Positions 33,827 to 45,970 of a DNA stretch of 64,000 nt are shown piece by piece. The DNA is from Turnera subulata. Its lineage: Eukaryota > Streptophyta > Magnoliopsida > Malpighiales > Passifloraceae. Position 1 is the first letter of the stretch. Each line of letters begins with the position of its first letter. The position numbers and the translations under genes are program-made. The notes under the pieces were generated by a model. That model was not told where the DNA came from, searched no databases, and worked only from the letters and a program-made list of their open reading frames with translations. The stretch covers positions 62,001 to 126,000 of the forward strand of contig JAKUCV010006204.1 of the NCBI GenBank assembly GCA_028386065.3, in the 5' to 3' direction.

Positions 33827-36800
33827 TGAAACGACCGCATCCCAGGAACAATATACCAAAACATAAATAATTACGAAATGACCAAAATGCCCTTTAGTCC
33901 AGGAATGCCAAAACTCTATGTGTAATAATATCTCAAAATCCCAAATAATGATAGTCATCAAGAAATAAACATCGGGATGTAATAATGACCAAAGTATAAA
34001 CAGGCTCAACCAGCCAAAACAACCATCGGCAAATCAATTGGAATAACAATGAACCAAATATAAAGTAAATCAAATCCACATCCCGAAAATAATTATGCAG
34101 CGGAAAATAAAGAAATAGTCAATGACAAGTATAATCATATGCAGTGTCAAACTATGGATCCACCAGGAAGGAAACGGAGCTACCTACTGAAATGAAAGAG
34201 TCTGATACCCGAGGTAAGAGCAACCGTCAATAAGCTACTAATGATCTGTAAAACCACGGTGGCGATTTATATGAGTCGCCTACTCAATGTACAATATAAG
34301 ACAAACATACAGGCGCACGAAGGCAGGCTCGTAGGGTGAGTAAGTCCACGAGCACAAGTATACACACACAATCAACATGTGTCAAACACCTCACATATAT
34401 GTGTTAGGCGAATTATCTTGTTATCACATTATTATCGTTATTAAGGGCCCTCTACTATGTGTGTCGGGCGCGGTAGCGACTGGCCAGTTCCCTAGGGCAT
34501 AAGCCCAAATATAATCATATATGCATATAGTATAAATATCAACACCGGAATGGGTAAGTTCCGACAAAGAAAACCACTAACAAACAAGTGGCGGACAGCT
34601 CTAGGAGGGGTGCTCTCCTCAAAGAAATTATAATACAAAAATCTTGGGGCACACCCGTCAGTCCATAAGCCGCCAGCTCTGTGAGTTGTGCTCTCACCAA
34701 AATAAATGGATATAAAAAATAACCAAGGGGTACACCCGACAAATCCCCAAGGCGCCAGCTCTCTGAGGGGTACTCTCACTAAGGTACTAACCGAGGGCGT
34801 ACCCATCAATTCCCTTATCACCGTCTCTGTGAATACAATTCCCTAAAATAATAGTACCCGAGGGGTACCCTCTCTTCCCTCTCGGTGCTACCGGTCAACT
34901 GTCTCACAGTAGAACTTATTAATTATTCAGGTACGTTATGTTACCAATTATGAAATTGTTTAAGTGTCACCTCGAGTCATATCTAACTTGTGTACCATTG
35001 CAGTGGTTCTCTAAACAGAGCCTAAAGCTCACAATAAACAGGATATAGCAAGACATCGTATATCACAAGCATGGCAATAATAGTTCATAGGAGAATCACA
35101 TGGCAAACAGCACATTTTCAATGTCATGGCAATTCATCACATAAACAACTAGGTACACAACACAGTCAACAGTATGAAGCATACTCAGCAAGCAGTACTA
35201 CCTAACCATACCAACAAGTATTCGCATACAGGTATGTAAGTCTTATAGAGTCACCTCAAATACGATGGCGCTCTGTCTGTCCACCACTAGTACCAGCCGC
35301 TCCTGAATTATGTCTCGTGCCTATACACATAGACACCATGTCTCACAAAGATATTCAACAATAATAAATTATGCGTGCTTGTGCAATGCAACCGTGAGTT
35401 AATGTCCACCCTGACTAATCCACTTCCACTCACTAAACTATAGCTCCAAGTCTCGGGCCTAAGGTTTACAGGCTCAAAGCCCAACTAAGTCCAATACCTC
35501 AATCCCGGGCTTAAAGCCCAAGCCACTAATCCGTTACCAACTCACAACAATCTTGGGCCTACAGCCCATGCCATTAAGCCCACTATAAACCTTAGAAGTC
35601 CTTGGGCTTTGAGTCCACTTATTTCAAGTCCATATGTTATAATGGTCATAACATTTAATTACTGGGCCAAGGCCCAATTTAATCTAACTCCCATTTAAGA
35701 ATTTTACCCGAGCCCGAGTTACCGTCCTAGTGGTTCTACCCGCGTCGGACAAACCGGCCTCGTACCACTCACTCTCCGCTCTCGGTCTTTACTATGTGTA
35801 ATTAAAGATACATAACCCAATCCAAGAATAATAGAAGTGCATGCCATGTATGGGTTTAAATCATACAATATCGAGGCGGTACCGTGAAATGCCGAGAAGA
35901 TTTCGCCCCACCGAAAAATAACTCCTACTCGCCGGAACAGTAACCTCTCACCGGATTCCGGTCAAACCTCGCCGGAGCAGTGCCCAAGTTTTCCGGAGAA
36001 CACACCCAAGCAGCCCGGAAACATGCCTCCTCTAATCTGCCAAACTGGCAAACCATGCACCAAGGCTCATTTAACTCAAAGCAATACAACAAGGACTAAA
36101 CATCAACCGAGTCGACTTAGGATGCAAAATTCTTACCGGAAAAATACATAATCTGGATTTGTCTCCAGGGACCCGAACCTACGCGTCGTCAACCACCGTG
36201 AAAACCCGAGACTTATACTTCTGCCCTGAAACACCACTTCTCGAGCACCACCAAACCCGGCTTCGAACTTCCACGCACAATGGAACCCGAACACGACCAG
36301 AAACCACCGCCGGTGACCCACTGCCCGGTGACAACCTGCAACCCGAGCCTCACCAGCTAGATCCGCTCCCGGAACCCACTACACAACCGAGCCAACAACC
36401 CCATAGTCACCATCAAACCAACAAAACCAACCCGATTAAATTCAATCGACCGAAAAGTAGAACAAGAGAAGAGAAGAGGAGAAAGACGATGGCCTACCTG
36501 CGTGCACGACGGCGGCAGCTCGAGCTCCGTCCTCGAGGTCTCCGCTCTGCCCAGGCACACCGAACCTCCAACACAACCCTCCTCACGACCACAAACGGCG
36601 GCGACGACTTGAAGGCACACAGCGGCGGCCCGATGTGGAGTAGAAGATGGTGATGGTGTGCGTGTTAGTGAAACAAGGAGAAGAAAAGAAGTAAAAGAAA
36701 ACAAAGAAGGGAAAGGAGGATGGCAGCCGGCTCGGGGAGAAAGAAGAGAAGAAAAGAGAGGAAAAGTGAGGAGAGAGAGAAAAGGAAGATTAAATACCTA

Positions 36801-37174
36801 GGGTTAGGGTTATGGCCAGCCGTGATCAAAACGACGGCGTTTTGATCATAGGCGTGGTCAACCCTTCATCCTTAGGTCAAAACGTAGGTCAAAACGTAGC
36901 CCTTAGTGTGTTGTGTTATACACCTACCAAAACGATGTAGTTTTGGTTTAACCTACTCCAAATTGTGAGTTTAATCTCTTAACACCTGCTGGAACCAAAC
37001 AAACTCCTAAAGAACGAACAAGACCATCATAAAAGAAATAATTCAAAGAATAAGAATTAATTAATTTAATTAAATTTTTTTTAACCCAAGACTCGGAAAT
37101 AACACGAGGGTAAAAATTGGAAACAAAATTTTAGAAAATTCCATAATTAAATTATGAAAAATTGGGGCGTTACA
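33827..37174 (-). mobile_element. Solo LTR, Tekay/Del-like Gypsy, minus strand, in gag
   Basis: 3348 bp with minus-strand ends TGTAACGCCCCAATTTTTC and GGTCGTTTCA, flanked by ccaag at 33822-33826 and 37175-37179. No internal coding sequence. It shares blocks with the LTR at 12192-18672 in the same orientation (GGGCCCTCTACTATGTG near 34445, ACAGCTCTAGGAGGGG near 34597, CGAGGGGTACCCTCTC near 34859). The segment 35450-35700 is rich in TGGGC/GCCCA palindromes. A frame near 36159-36653 is GC-rich LTR sequence, not a gene. Confidence 0.93.
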
Positions 37175-37179
37175 CCAAG

Positions 37180-37599
37180 CATCTCGAATCGACTCATCAT
37201 AGCGTTGAGAAAAGCCAATCAACTGCTGCCTTAGATTTGTAGCTTTGCTTGATGGATGGTATTCCTTCAAGAAAGCTCTGACTAGACTATCCCAGTCAGT
37301 GAAATGGCCTGCTTCATGGTTGTTGAGCCTTCGAATGCTGCATCTCTGAGTGTGAATGGGAGCACTCTCATGTATAGCTGCTCCTTGGTCATTCCTGCTA
37401 TGTTCACTGTACTACACACTCGCAGGAAGTTTTGCAAGTTGGTTTTGATCTCATATGGAGCATCTACATCTGGAATGGCTATGCTGTTGTGGATTATGGT
37501 GGTTGGTGGTTGTAGGAGCTGGGACATAGGGAAATAGGGTCGAACAGGCTGAGCCTGTTCAATGCCCTGGTGCGCTCCTTCGTTGGGTCTGTCCGCCAT
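37180..37599 (-). pseudogene. gag: Athila-like gag N-terminal part
   Basis: Begins ATG at 37599 (MADRPNEGAHQ). Contains YEIKTNLQNFLRVC and MRVLPFTLRDAA, wording typical of the retrotransposon Gag domain (PF03732-like) of Athila elements. A TAG at 37282-37284 interrupts it, and similarity continues in the same direction to the solo-LTR duplication at 37175-37179. The rest of gag lies at 33821 and leftward. Confidence 0.82.
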
Positions 37600-37797
37600 A
37601 TTTTGTTGCTTCTATTTGTTTTTCTTTCGAATCTGGCAGGTTGTCTTTTCGATCTCCTGGTGAAAGATTAGAGCTGGTTGCTTGCTCCTGGTTTGGGATA
37701 TGCACCACCTAAAAACTTCGAACTTGGAAAAAGAAAAGGGTTAAAATATAAAAAACCTAATAAATCAAAAATAAAAAGCAAAAGAATCAAGCGCCAG

Positions 37798-37815
37798 TCC
37801 CCGGCAACGGCGCCA
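37798..37815 (-). other. tRNA-Asp primer binding site of the outer Athila-like element
   Basis: Plus strand TCCCCGGCAACGGCGCCA, identical to the last 18 bases of plant tRNA-Asp. It lies six bases inside the 5' LTR on the minus strand. It fixes the element's orientation. Confidence 0.92.
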
Positions 37816-37821
37816 AAAACT

Positions 37822-39886
37822 TGATAAGGGTCAAGCAAGTGCACAGGGTAGTTGTAGTACTCTATCAAGGTCGTATCCACAGGGACTGGGATGAGCCTGT
37901 TACTCCTTAATTTAGACAAATTAGGCTTGAAACAATTAATCAGAAGTGGAAATTTGGGTGAGTTCAAATTAAAATCTAAAATGAGTAAGAGTAGAAAGTA
38001 ATAGCAGTGTTGAAGTAGGAGAAGATCAGATTGGTAAAATCTTAGGCATCCGGGGTTCACATGTCTTGCTCTTTTGCTCTTAAATTGCTCAACAGCATCA
38101 TAACAGGCTGAGCCTGTTTGACGCCCTGTGTTTAATAAGATGTCTTGAAGGGGCTCCCAACCTAATATACCACCAACCGCTTTCGATCTTGTTGATAGTT
38201 CCTTAAAAGCTTCCATCTACCCTCTGTCATTAGAATAGACGTCCACTTAGAGGTGAAGTTTAGTGTTGGTGCTAATTACCCACAGTCTCTCCCTATCTTC
38301 TTTCGAACGGCTAGGGGGTGAAGGCTGACTATTGTTGGTCTAGCTAACTTGGCTTCTCCTTTCTGTCCTTCACCAAGCTACTACTTGATTAAGAATAGGC
38401 TTCTCAAAAGTCAATCAAGAATCAGATTAAAATGGTATTATCTTTTCGACTATGCTGCCACAGGCTGAGCCAGTGCTGAGCCTATGGTTGGGCCTGTGGA
38501 CAACACAAAATTGATTATAAGGTTAGTTCTTGCAGGCGCTCTCAACCTATACTGAACCCACTTGTTTTCACTCACAGGTTCCTCCCAAGACTCTCACTCA
38601 TCCTAATGCTTTCGCATCGGTCAAACCAAGGGTTTTAAGAATTGGTGTTGAGGCTAATTCCTCAATTAGCTCCTAATTTCTTTCAAAACTAAGAACTAAG
38701 GGTTGGTTGTTGTTGTTCCAACAACTATGGTTTCTCCTTTCGGTCCTTCACCTAGCTACCTATAATCATGCACGGGTTTGATCAAGACTCAGACATGGAG
38801 CAAGTTTGCAACAACCAAACAAGAAGTCGGGTTAAGAACATAAGATGAGCAATTTATTGCAAATAAAACAGAGACATGCTTCACCCTTTCAATCTAAGAG
38901 GGGTTGTTTAGTTTATAATCAAAATTACAAAATTAATGGGGATAAAGGTTGGTATAAGGATTGGAACAAATCTGGAGGTTAAGGACAACACGATTTCTGC
39001 CCAGAAAAAGCTGCAGAATCGTGTTTCCACTTGAACCCTTTGTTCCAAAACATCTACAGATATGGGTGTTTGATCGATGGTGTCTTCGATGTCAGTTCTT
39101 CCTTCCTTATTCCTATTTATAGGCATGGATCCTCTTCTTCTCTCCTCTCCCACTTGCTGGAAGGTATGGAAGTTGGGCAAGTTGAATTTTAGTTGCCTAT
39201 CTTGCTCCTCGAGATAAGGTACCATGGGAGGCGTGCCGAGAGGGTGAATTCTTCAGATCTACAGATTTTAGAAGACTTTAGGGGAGGATAATAGTTCTTT
39301 AATTGCAATATTATTTGGGTGTGATGACTCTTTCCCATGCCTAAAGTCTTCTGAAATGCTCAGGTCATAATTGTAGAGTTGAAAGTATTACAAGTGGTGA
39401 AGCTCTGCAAGTGGCTGAGTTTTAAATTCATTCTTCGCTTTTTCTGGTTATCTGTAGATTCCACAGGCTGAGTCTGTGTTGGGCCTGTGTTGAGGCTGTG
39501 TGCAGTCTCTTTTCATTCTTCTCTGTAATTGAATTCAGCTCCTCTTGCGATTCATGTGGTGGCATGATGGCTTTGTGGATCAAGGCAAAGGTGGTGAAAT
39601 CGAGTGGAAATCCGTTGATTGGAGGAGGATTCGTGGCTTTCTACCGATTCTACAATGAACAACAGGCTCAAAATAGGCTCATGCTGTGCCAGAGGCTGTT
39701 TCTTCGAATTCTCCAATAAAATCCCCAAAATCCTTCAAAATGCACCTGGAATCACTAATCACACAGTAAGGGATGGGATTTAAGGGAATATGATGAAATA
39801 ATGCAAAGTAAGGCATATAGTCATGATGAATTGAGAACAATATATCTAAAATCATGCCTAAAACTATGCATATTTTATGTGCATCA
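37822..39886 (-). repeat. 5' LTR of the outer Athila-like element
   Basis: 2065 bp, minus-strand ends TGATGCACATAAAATATG and GACCCTTATCA. Related to the plus-strand LTRs at 23478 and 27699 (shared TATGCATAGTTTTAGGCATG at the start and similar CTAGGTGAAGGACCGAAAGG blocks in the middle) but clearly diverged. It contains a perfect ACAGGCTGAGCCTGT at 38103-38117 and degenerate clusters near 38458 and 39460. Confidence 0.85.
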
Positions 39887-40795
39887 CATAGAAGAATGGA
39901 GTAAGTGGGCCTGGAGAGTGTGGTTAGTGGACACGTAATGTCACTATCACCAAATTATTTTTATACTACTAATGCCTTTACAACTAAATCTTTCTAAGTC
40001 AACAATCCTAGGACTCTACAAACTCTGCAGTCTGTTTAACCTGATTAAAGACATCACAACGGATCCCAAGTCAGATGGATTCAAGCTTTTGGGTCCAACC
40101 TAGGACTTGGCTAAACATTGACAGACCTGTCACATGAATGGCATGATTCAGACCAAAGCGTGAAAGCAACCACAGGGAGATTTGAACGTTGCCACTCTGG
40201 TCTCAATCAAAATGAAACAGCTGTCTGCTGAGAGTGACACACAATGGTTTGAATTTCTTGGAAAAGCCTATCCCACTGTGTCTCTATAAAAGGCTGATGA
40301 TACTATGAAGAACTCCTGCATACTGAAATCCTGAGTCTAAGCAGAAAAGTTAGCCATCTACAGCAGTTCTCAAGTGAAGCTAAAATGAGAGAAAAAGTCT
40401 TATGAGTGTGTATATCTTGTAAGGCTATCTTTGGAAAGCAAAGTAAATTGTACTTAGTGATAGTTTCTGTTTACAGTGTGTAAAATCAAAGCTTGGGTAA
40501 GCTTTGTGGTGAATGTTTAGGTTTAAGTTGAGTCTAGTGAAAAACTTGTACTAAGGTTTTTGGTTGAACTCGTAAAAGCCATAATAGTGAGAGTTAAAAA
40601 ATCTCAAGGGGGGATCCTTGAGTAGTGGAGGTAGTCCTGTGTGGCGAACCACTATAAATCGTGTGTCAAAATATTTGTAACCCTTTCTCCTTGAGTTCTA
40701 ACTAGTTTGGCAATTAGGATTCTTAAGCACAAAATTCTGATACCAACACACTTTGGCACTGGCAGTGTGGCTTAGGGGTATCTCACTTGGGTTTC
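39887..40795 (+). repeat. Copia LTR-like remnant
   Basis: Contains a TATA-box-like CTCTATAAAAGGC near 40281, a TCTCAAGG...TTGAGTAGTGGAGGTAG block and GAACCACTATAAATC, then AATTCTGATACCAACA. The block matches in sense (not in exact sequence) the reverse complement of about 61125-61195, part of the LTR at the right end of the window. Left limit unknown, because the Athila-like element may have inserted into it. No coding frame. Confidence 0.45.
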
Positions 40796-41452
40796 TGCTC
40801 AGTATAATGTTAGGAGCCCAATTGCTGTTGTTTTCGTGTAGACATGCATGCATAGTTGATGACAAGTCGTGGAGTAGAACGACAGGTCGATTAGCTTGGT
40901 GATTTGTTTATTTTGCCCAATTTCCTCTTTACAGGCACACCAAAATTTAGTATAGGGATGAATTCCAACTTTACAGAAAAAGCAAATCACTTGGTTGGAA
41001 TGTAGAATCATCGATGTGGTGGTGTGCATAATTAATCTGTCAAATCACACCATCCATGTCCAAAAAAGGCTATACATTGTGGGGAGATGGATTTTTGTCA
41101 GCACGCAACTAAATCTTAGATTAACCCTACCGGTTGGGTTTGTAGGAGTTGCTATCTTTGTAAGTAGTAAGAGGCACAAGGACTCGAATTGGGAATCGAA
41201 TTGGGAATTCCATCTTCAACATCCACTAATTAAAAAAAAAACATATCTTTATTAACCGTAATAATTAATAAGATTTTCTTAATATTTCCAACGTTACGGC
41301 AAATATAATCCCCCAACTTTCTAATCAATTTATGTTAGTTCTAATGGAAAAATACTGAATATCAATCAAATTCCAAATTTCAAAAATGTATACTTACTAT
41401 GTATATATAGTTGGTAAAATATTCATATTCATATGTTTTTTAAGATTAAGAC
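40796..41452. other. Intergenic, no gene seen
   Basis: AT-rich DNA with only short open frames of 76-86 codons on either strand. Nothing recognisable. Confidence 0.5.
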
Positions 41453-41464
41453 TTTAGATATTTT

Positions 41465-42081
41465 AGGGTTTTCCTCTTCTCTCATTATCATTTAGAGAAA
41501 AATCCTAGATCTACAGGATTGTCCCGACGACTTTCTTTCCGGCGGTAAGCCCCCACCAAATTTCCTTTCAATTAGTTTCTTTTCTTTTCAGTTCTGTTGG
41601 TTTACTCACACTTTTAGTGGGTTTAGTCTCACTTTTTGTGAGTTTAATCCTACTTTTTAGTGAATTTGTTTACTCCTTCAAAAGTTTTTTTACCCTTTTG
41701 GATTGATTCAATTAAGGCTATAGGAGCCAAAAGTCATAGAAGAATATTCGACTTCAAAAACAATTCTCTTTGTAGTAGAAACTCACCAAAGAAGAGATAT
41801 ATTCCCCCAGAGGCATGTCTCGCCTTTATCTGTTGGCTTGGTGGTTGTTGCACGGACGATACATGTTATGACGCTCGCGGGAGCAGTGTGTTATTGTAAA
41901 TCTTCTTTTGAAAGATATAGATCTCATTGTATGTTTCTATATGGTAGATTATGAAGAATTCTTATGTTAAAATTTTCTCATGATTTTATTCGATTAGATC
42001 TTCATATATGTATCTTTATATCTATTGATATGTTTAAATGGTTGAAAAAAAGCTCCCTCTATCAAAAAAAAAAAAAAAGAT
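41465..42081 (+). mobile_element. Poly(A)-tailed retroposon, probably 5'-truncated LINE
   Basis: Flanked by a perfect 12-bp duplication TTTAGATATTTT (41453-41464 and 42082-42093). The insert ends GCTCCCTCTATC plus 15 A (42064-42078), the hallmark of target-primed reverse transcription. An internal frame of 79 codons (41660-41899) has no recognisable RT motif. The 3' end resembles the AGCTCCCT...poly(A) tails of plant L1-type elements. A processed transcript copy is the alternative, since the 5' end starts with AGGGTTTTCCTC like a plant mRNA leader. Confidence 0.7.
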
Positions 42082-42094
42082 TTTAGATATTTTT

Positions 42095-45000
42095 ACTCAG
42101 ACTTGAAGAACATAGAAACTTAATAAGTCTAGTTCGTACCTAGATTGGTTAACCAACATGAAATATAAAGGTAAAAAGAATATTTGGCAATTTTATAATT
42201 TATAAACTTTCACGGCATAATATCGAATAAGAATTTCATTTTTTTTTCCTTTGGGTTTAGTATTTGTAGACCTGCGAAGGTAAAAGTGGCATATGGAATT
42301 TTGCTATCAACCAGAGAAAGAAAGCAGACAGTCCAGCATGTTTAATCTGACAAAGACAATGGCGTTAAAAGGATTTGATTAACTCAAATTACGTCATAGG
42401 GATGACATTAAATTATGTTCACCAATAAATGATCAATTATAACCCTTAAATATAAGCAATGGTTTTGCTTTACTGTATGTTATTTCTTTCAGTAAAAAAA
42501 GGTAGGAGTTTTAACACAGTATAATATCAAATTACATGTGATACAGAAACTTACACGTTTAGCAATTGAAATTAAGCTTAAAACAAAAGTATTTTGCGAA
42601 AATTGGGTCCAAGTTATTAAAATTGACGCTGAACTCCCATTTTATTTTGCTGCTGAGAGGTTAGAGCTGTTTTTCGTTTCTGTTTCCTAATCAATCAACT
42701 TAGACACCACCCCCAGACTTGACGTAAAAGACTATATGTTTCTTATAAATAAAGTAGATATATAGTTGATCCCCACCATGACTTATATGCGCTTCTAAAA
42801 GGCATCCCTCCCCAATCCCATCCATCCCCACCATTGATTAGTAATTAAGTATTTGATTATTCAAAAAGCTTCATTTTCTATAGTACCAGGGACAAGAATT
42901 TAGTTGTCAAAGGACAACATCACTTATCTTCACATTTCACGTCTCTAAATATCCTTTCATCAAAACATGTTACGTATATATTATGCAAGAGATAAGGGAG
43001 AATATTGGGCCATTTTGTCTTTGTCTTTGTTTTCAACACACAAAATGTGTAGGGTAGACTTATTATGTAACCTTTGGTGGAAACTGTGTGTAAGTGTGGA
43101 TTGACAGCAACCTACATCAGTGGACCCTTGGATTTTGTAACCGGCAGCTCATTGCCCCACATATTCACGCAACACCTAGCCTAGCCTAGCCAACAAATTT
43201 TATGATAAACCATGGCATTGTCATCCTCTGTTGTGTTTTCACAAGAAAGAAACTCTATATTCTATTGACTTGAATAATCGCAAACTGTTATGAAGTTACT
43301 TACCTAGTGTACTCATTCTCAATGACACATCATTTTGGGTCCCTAGAAAAAAGAGGACAATATCCATAAATAATATGCAGCCAAAGTATATATTACAGAG
43401 AGTGTTCAATCTCCCAAAAAAAAAAAATGATGTCGCCGATCGTTGTAATTTTTCTTTAAGCAGGTGAGCAATATTCGGATTAATTAATCCTATGTACTTA
43501 TTATTGTATTCCCATGTCTACTCTTTCAATCATATAGGAAAGCTGAAACCCTAGAATGAGGTGGTGCATTTTGAAAACAAATGTATGATAAATAGTGTTA
43601 TAGAAGTCTCAAAATGCATTTTCTTGATGAATATATATATACTGTACCATAACATGGACAGCAATGATTTTTCTTCATAGATCTAGCTATATACATCCAA
43701 ATTTCAAAAACTAACCACTTTGTTATGAAGGTCAACTACTAATACGTTTGAATGAAACTACTAGCCACCTTGTTATGCATCAATGTTATTGCAAGACGTA
43801 ACGTTTGTGTTAACATTACACACTACATCAATGGCTCAAAAACAAGTACAACATCAAATCCCATTTTTTCCTCATATACCTGATTGCGACACACATGCCT
43901 TGCCACCGACGCAACTTTAATAATTAATTCAACTCGAATTGTTACGTTTTTATGAGACGTTTGCAATTTTTTCTTTTTTTTTTTTGCGTTTTTCGATCAT
44001 GAAAGGCTGCCTTACACATTATATTATGAGTGCACAACAAAAAAAAATATATTCAACATCATAAAAGATGTATAAGTCAGTGTTTGGCTCTATTGCGGTT
44101 CTGCATTATTAAGTAAAATTAAAGTTATGCCGCGGAGAACAATTGAACTGAATTATCTCACACAATGAGTATATTTCAAATCTTAAAATGACAATCAAAG
44201 ATATTAAAACGATATAAAAGATTAATTCTTAAAAAATATATAACTTTTAAGAAATTCTAAGAACAATAAAAAAATATGTTTAGGTGGTTTTCCTACGAAA
44301 GGCACAAACACAATGTTGTGAGCATTACTTTCAAAAACAGGAAAGAAATGTCGCGAGCATTGGGCGTGCTTCACAGTTCTATTTCTACCTACTCTATCTG
44401 TATTATGTTTTTTAGAAAAAAAAAAAAAAAGAGAGAGAGAGAGAAAGAAACTAGGGGAACAAGGAATTTTGGCATGAGCACCTAACTATGTATACGGTAA
44501 AACGCGATGCTAATTAGGGGTGCATTTCGACAAAAATAAATAAATAAATAAAATTGGGGTGCATTGGAAATTTGGAAGCAATTTTTAATGTGTCTCTCTC
44601 ACCCTAAAAAAGAAGTGCCTTCTTTTCTCAAAAAAAATCCTCATGTAAACCCAAAAAGAGAAGAAGCGTGTCCTTTTTAAAATGTACGTTATGTCAGAAA
44701 ATCCTCCAACCTCAATACTTGGATGAACCCTGTGCCACCTTACCCTTTTGGGCTTTCATTAAACGGCATCTTGTATGTTTCCTTTCGGGGCTTTCAGTGA
44801 ATTGCAGACTTCATGAACTAGGCCCCAAAAAGAAGAAACTAAAAATAACTTATTTGTATAAAGGTTATTTATGCAGGATGTGTTCTCTTGCGGTTCATGA
44901 CTTATGGCTCGTACATGTTGGTGGAAAAAAAAATTAGTCAGTAGCCGAGGTTTTAGTGCTTTTATGAATAATGATGTCTAGTATTGTCATTGACCGAAGC

Positions 45001-45970
45001 AGCAATTGAGTTTCTTAGTGCTTCATGATCTGTGTTATTTGATTTCTTTGATAGAAATTTGTGTTACTAGATTAGAGAACTTCCAAGCTTTGTGGCCTCG
45101 AAGCCTCACTATGTTACTAAACAAACAGTTGGGATAATGTGTCCAGCGATCACTATTGCTAGAGTGTAGACAGTGGTGAGCCACTGCCCATACTTTTTGC
45201 CGATTTTCCTCCAACAAAATGCCACTGCCTATACTTTTTGCCTACTTTCCTCCAACAAAATGCCAAGGAGCAGCAAACATTCAGGAAGAAAAGTATACCA
45301 TAGATCCTCTTAGGATACCAGACTGCCAGCGTCCTTACTGGCATTGTGGTTGTTTGCAAGGCTGAAAGATACCACAGCTGCAACTCCAGTTGACGAGCCC
45401 AAAAAAAAAAAACAAAAGAAAACAATAAAAGGAGTTACCCACAAGTTTAGAGCATCACAATTACGCTGTTATTTTCTCCTAATGTTGACATAGCCTGTAT
45501 AGCCAAGTCCTCATTTGACAAGGTCGCCATTTTGTGAAACATTCCCCTTCATGGCCAAAAAACTTTTCCTTTTTGTTTTAAATGTTAGCATTGAACTCTA
45601 TTCAGACTGTCACAATATTTTACAGACTACACGGGAATGTTACAAGAAATCATGAAACAGAGTTGATGACTAATCTTTGTTTCTCTATTCAAGAATTCCA
45701 TATGGTACATTTCGCTCTTCTTTTTGTTCACAGCAACGAATTCCTTGTGGTAACATACAACATATTTGAGCTATATCTATTCACACGTTTAAGAACGGCC
45801 ACTTGGCAACCTGATTAGCGGATTACACTATAATTATTTCTGTACAAACAGAAGAGTGATAGAACTGACAGATAACAACGATGATGCATCCACAAATGCT
45901 TTCTGTCAAGGCAAAAAGATAGTTTGGAACCTGTTGCCGAGTTGTATATGCAGGGTGCCTGGCACCAAGT
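42095..45970. other. Intergenic region downstream of the transporter gene
   Basis: AT-rich, no convincing gene. A (GA)n run with an A-rich lead lies at 44415-44446, with short A/T homopolymers and an AAATAAATAAATAAA run near 44535. Frames of 60-90 codons are scattered and lack motifs. The part from about 45970 down to 45600 is expected to hold the 3' untranslated region of the transporter, but no single polyadenylation signal can be chosen. Confidence 0.5.

Larger units (their letters stand above)
18673..39886 (-). mobile_element. Athila-like Ty3/Gypsy element, 5' part in window, heavily interrupted
   Basis: On the minus strand: 5' LTR (39886-37822), tRNA-Asp primer site, gag, protease, RT, RNase H, integrase, a spacer, then an env-like ORF cut at 18673 by the long-LTR element. 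RT before integrase defines Gypsy. The tRNA-Asp primer site and an ORF after integrase point to the Athila lineage. The interior is broken by a solo LTR (33827-37174) and by a plus-strand Athila-like segment (23478-30290). All frames contain stops. The 3' LTR lies left of the window. Bases 39887-39891 (catag) would be its TSD, which cannot be tested here. Confidence 0.87.

Noticed and set aside
36159..36653. 164-residue Pro/Thr/Arg-rich ORF
   Set aside because: Lies in the GC-rich segment of a solo LTR with defined TSDs; no recognisable domain.
25625..37815. tRNA-Asp 3' end sequences as possible tRNA genes
   Set aside because: Only the terminal 18 bases are present, each placed six bases from an LTR end; they are primer binding sites, and no cloverleaf precedes them.
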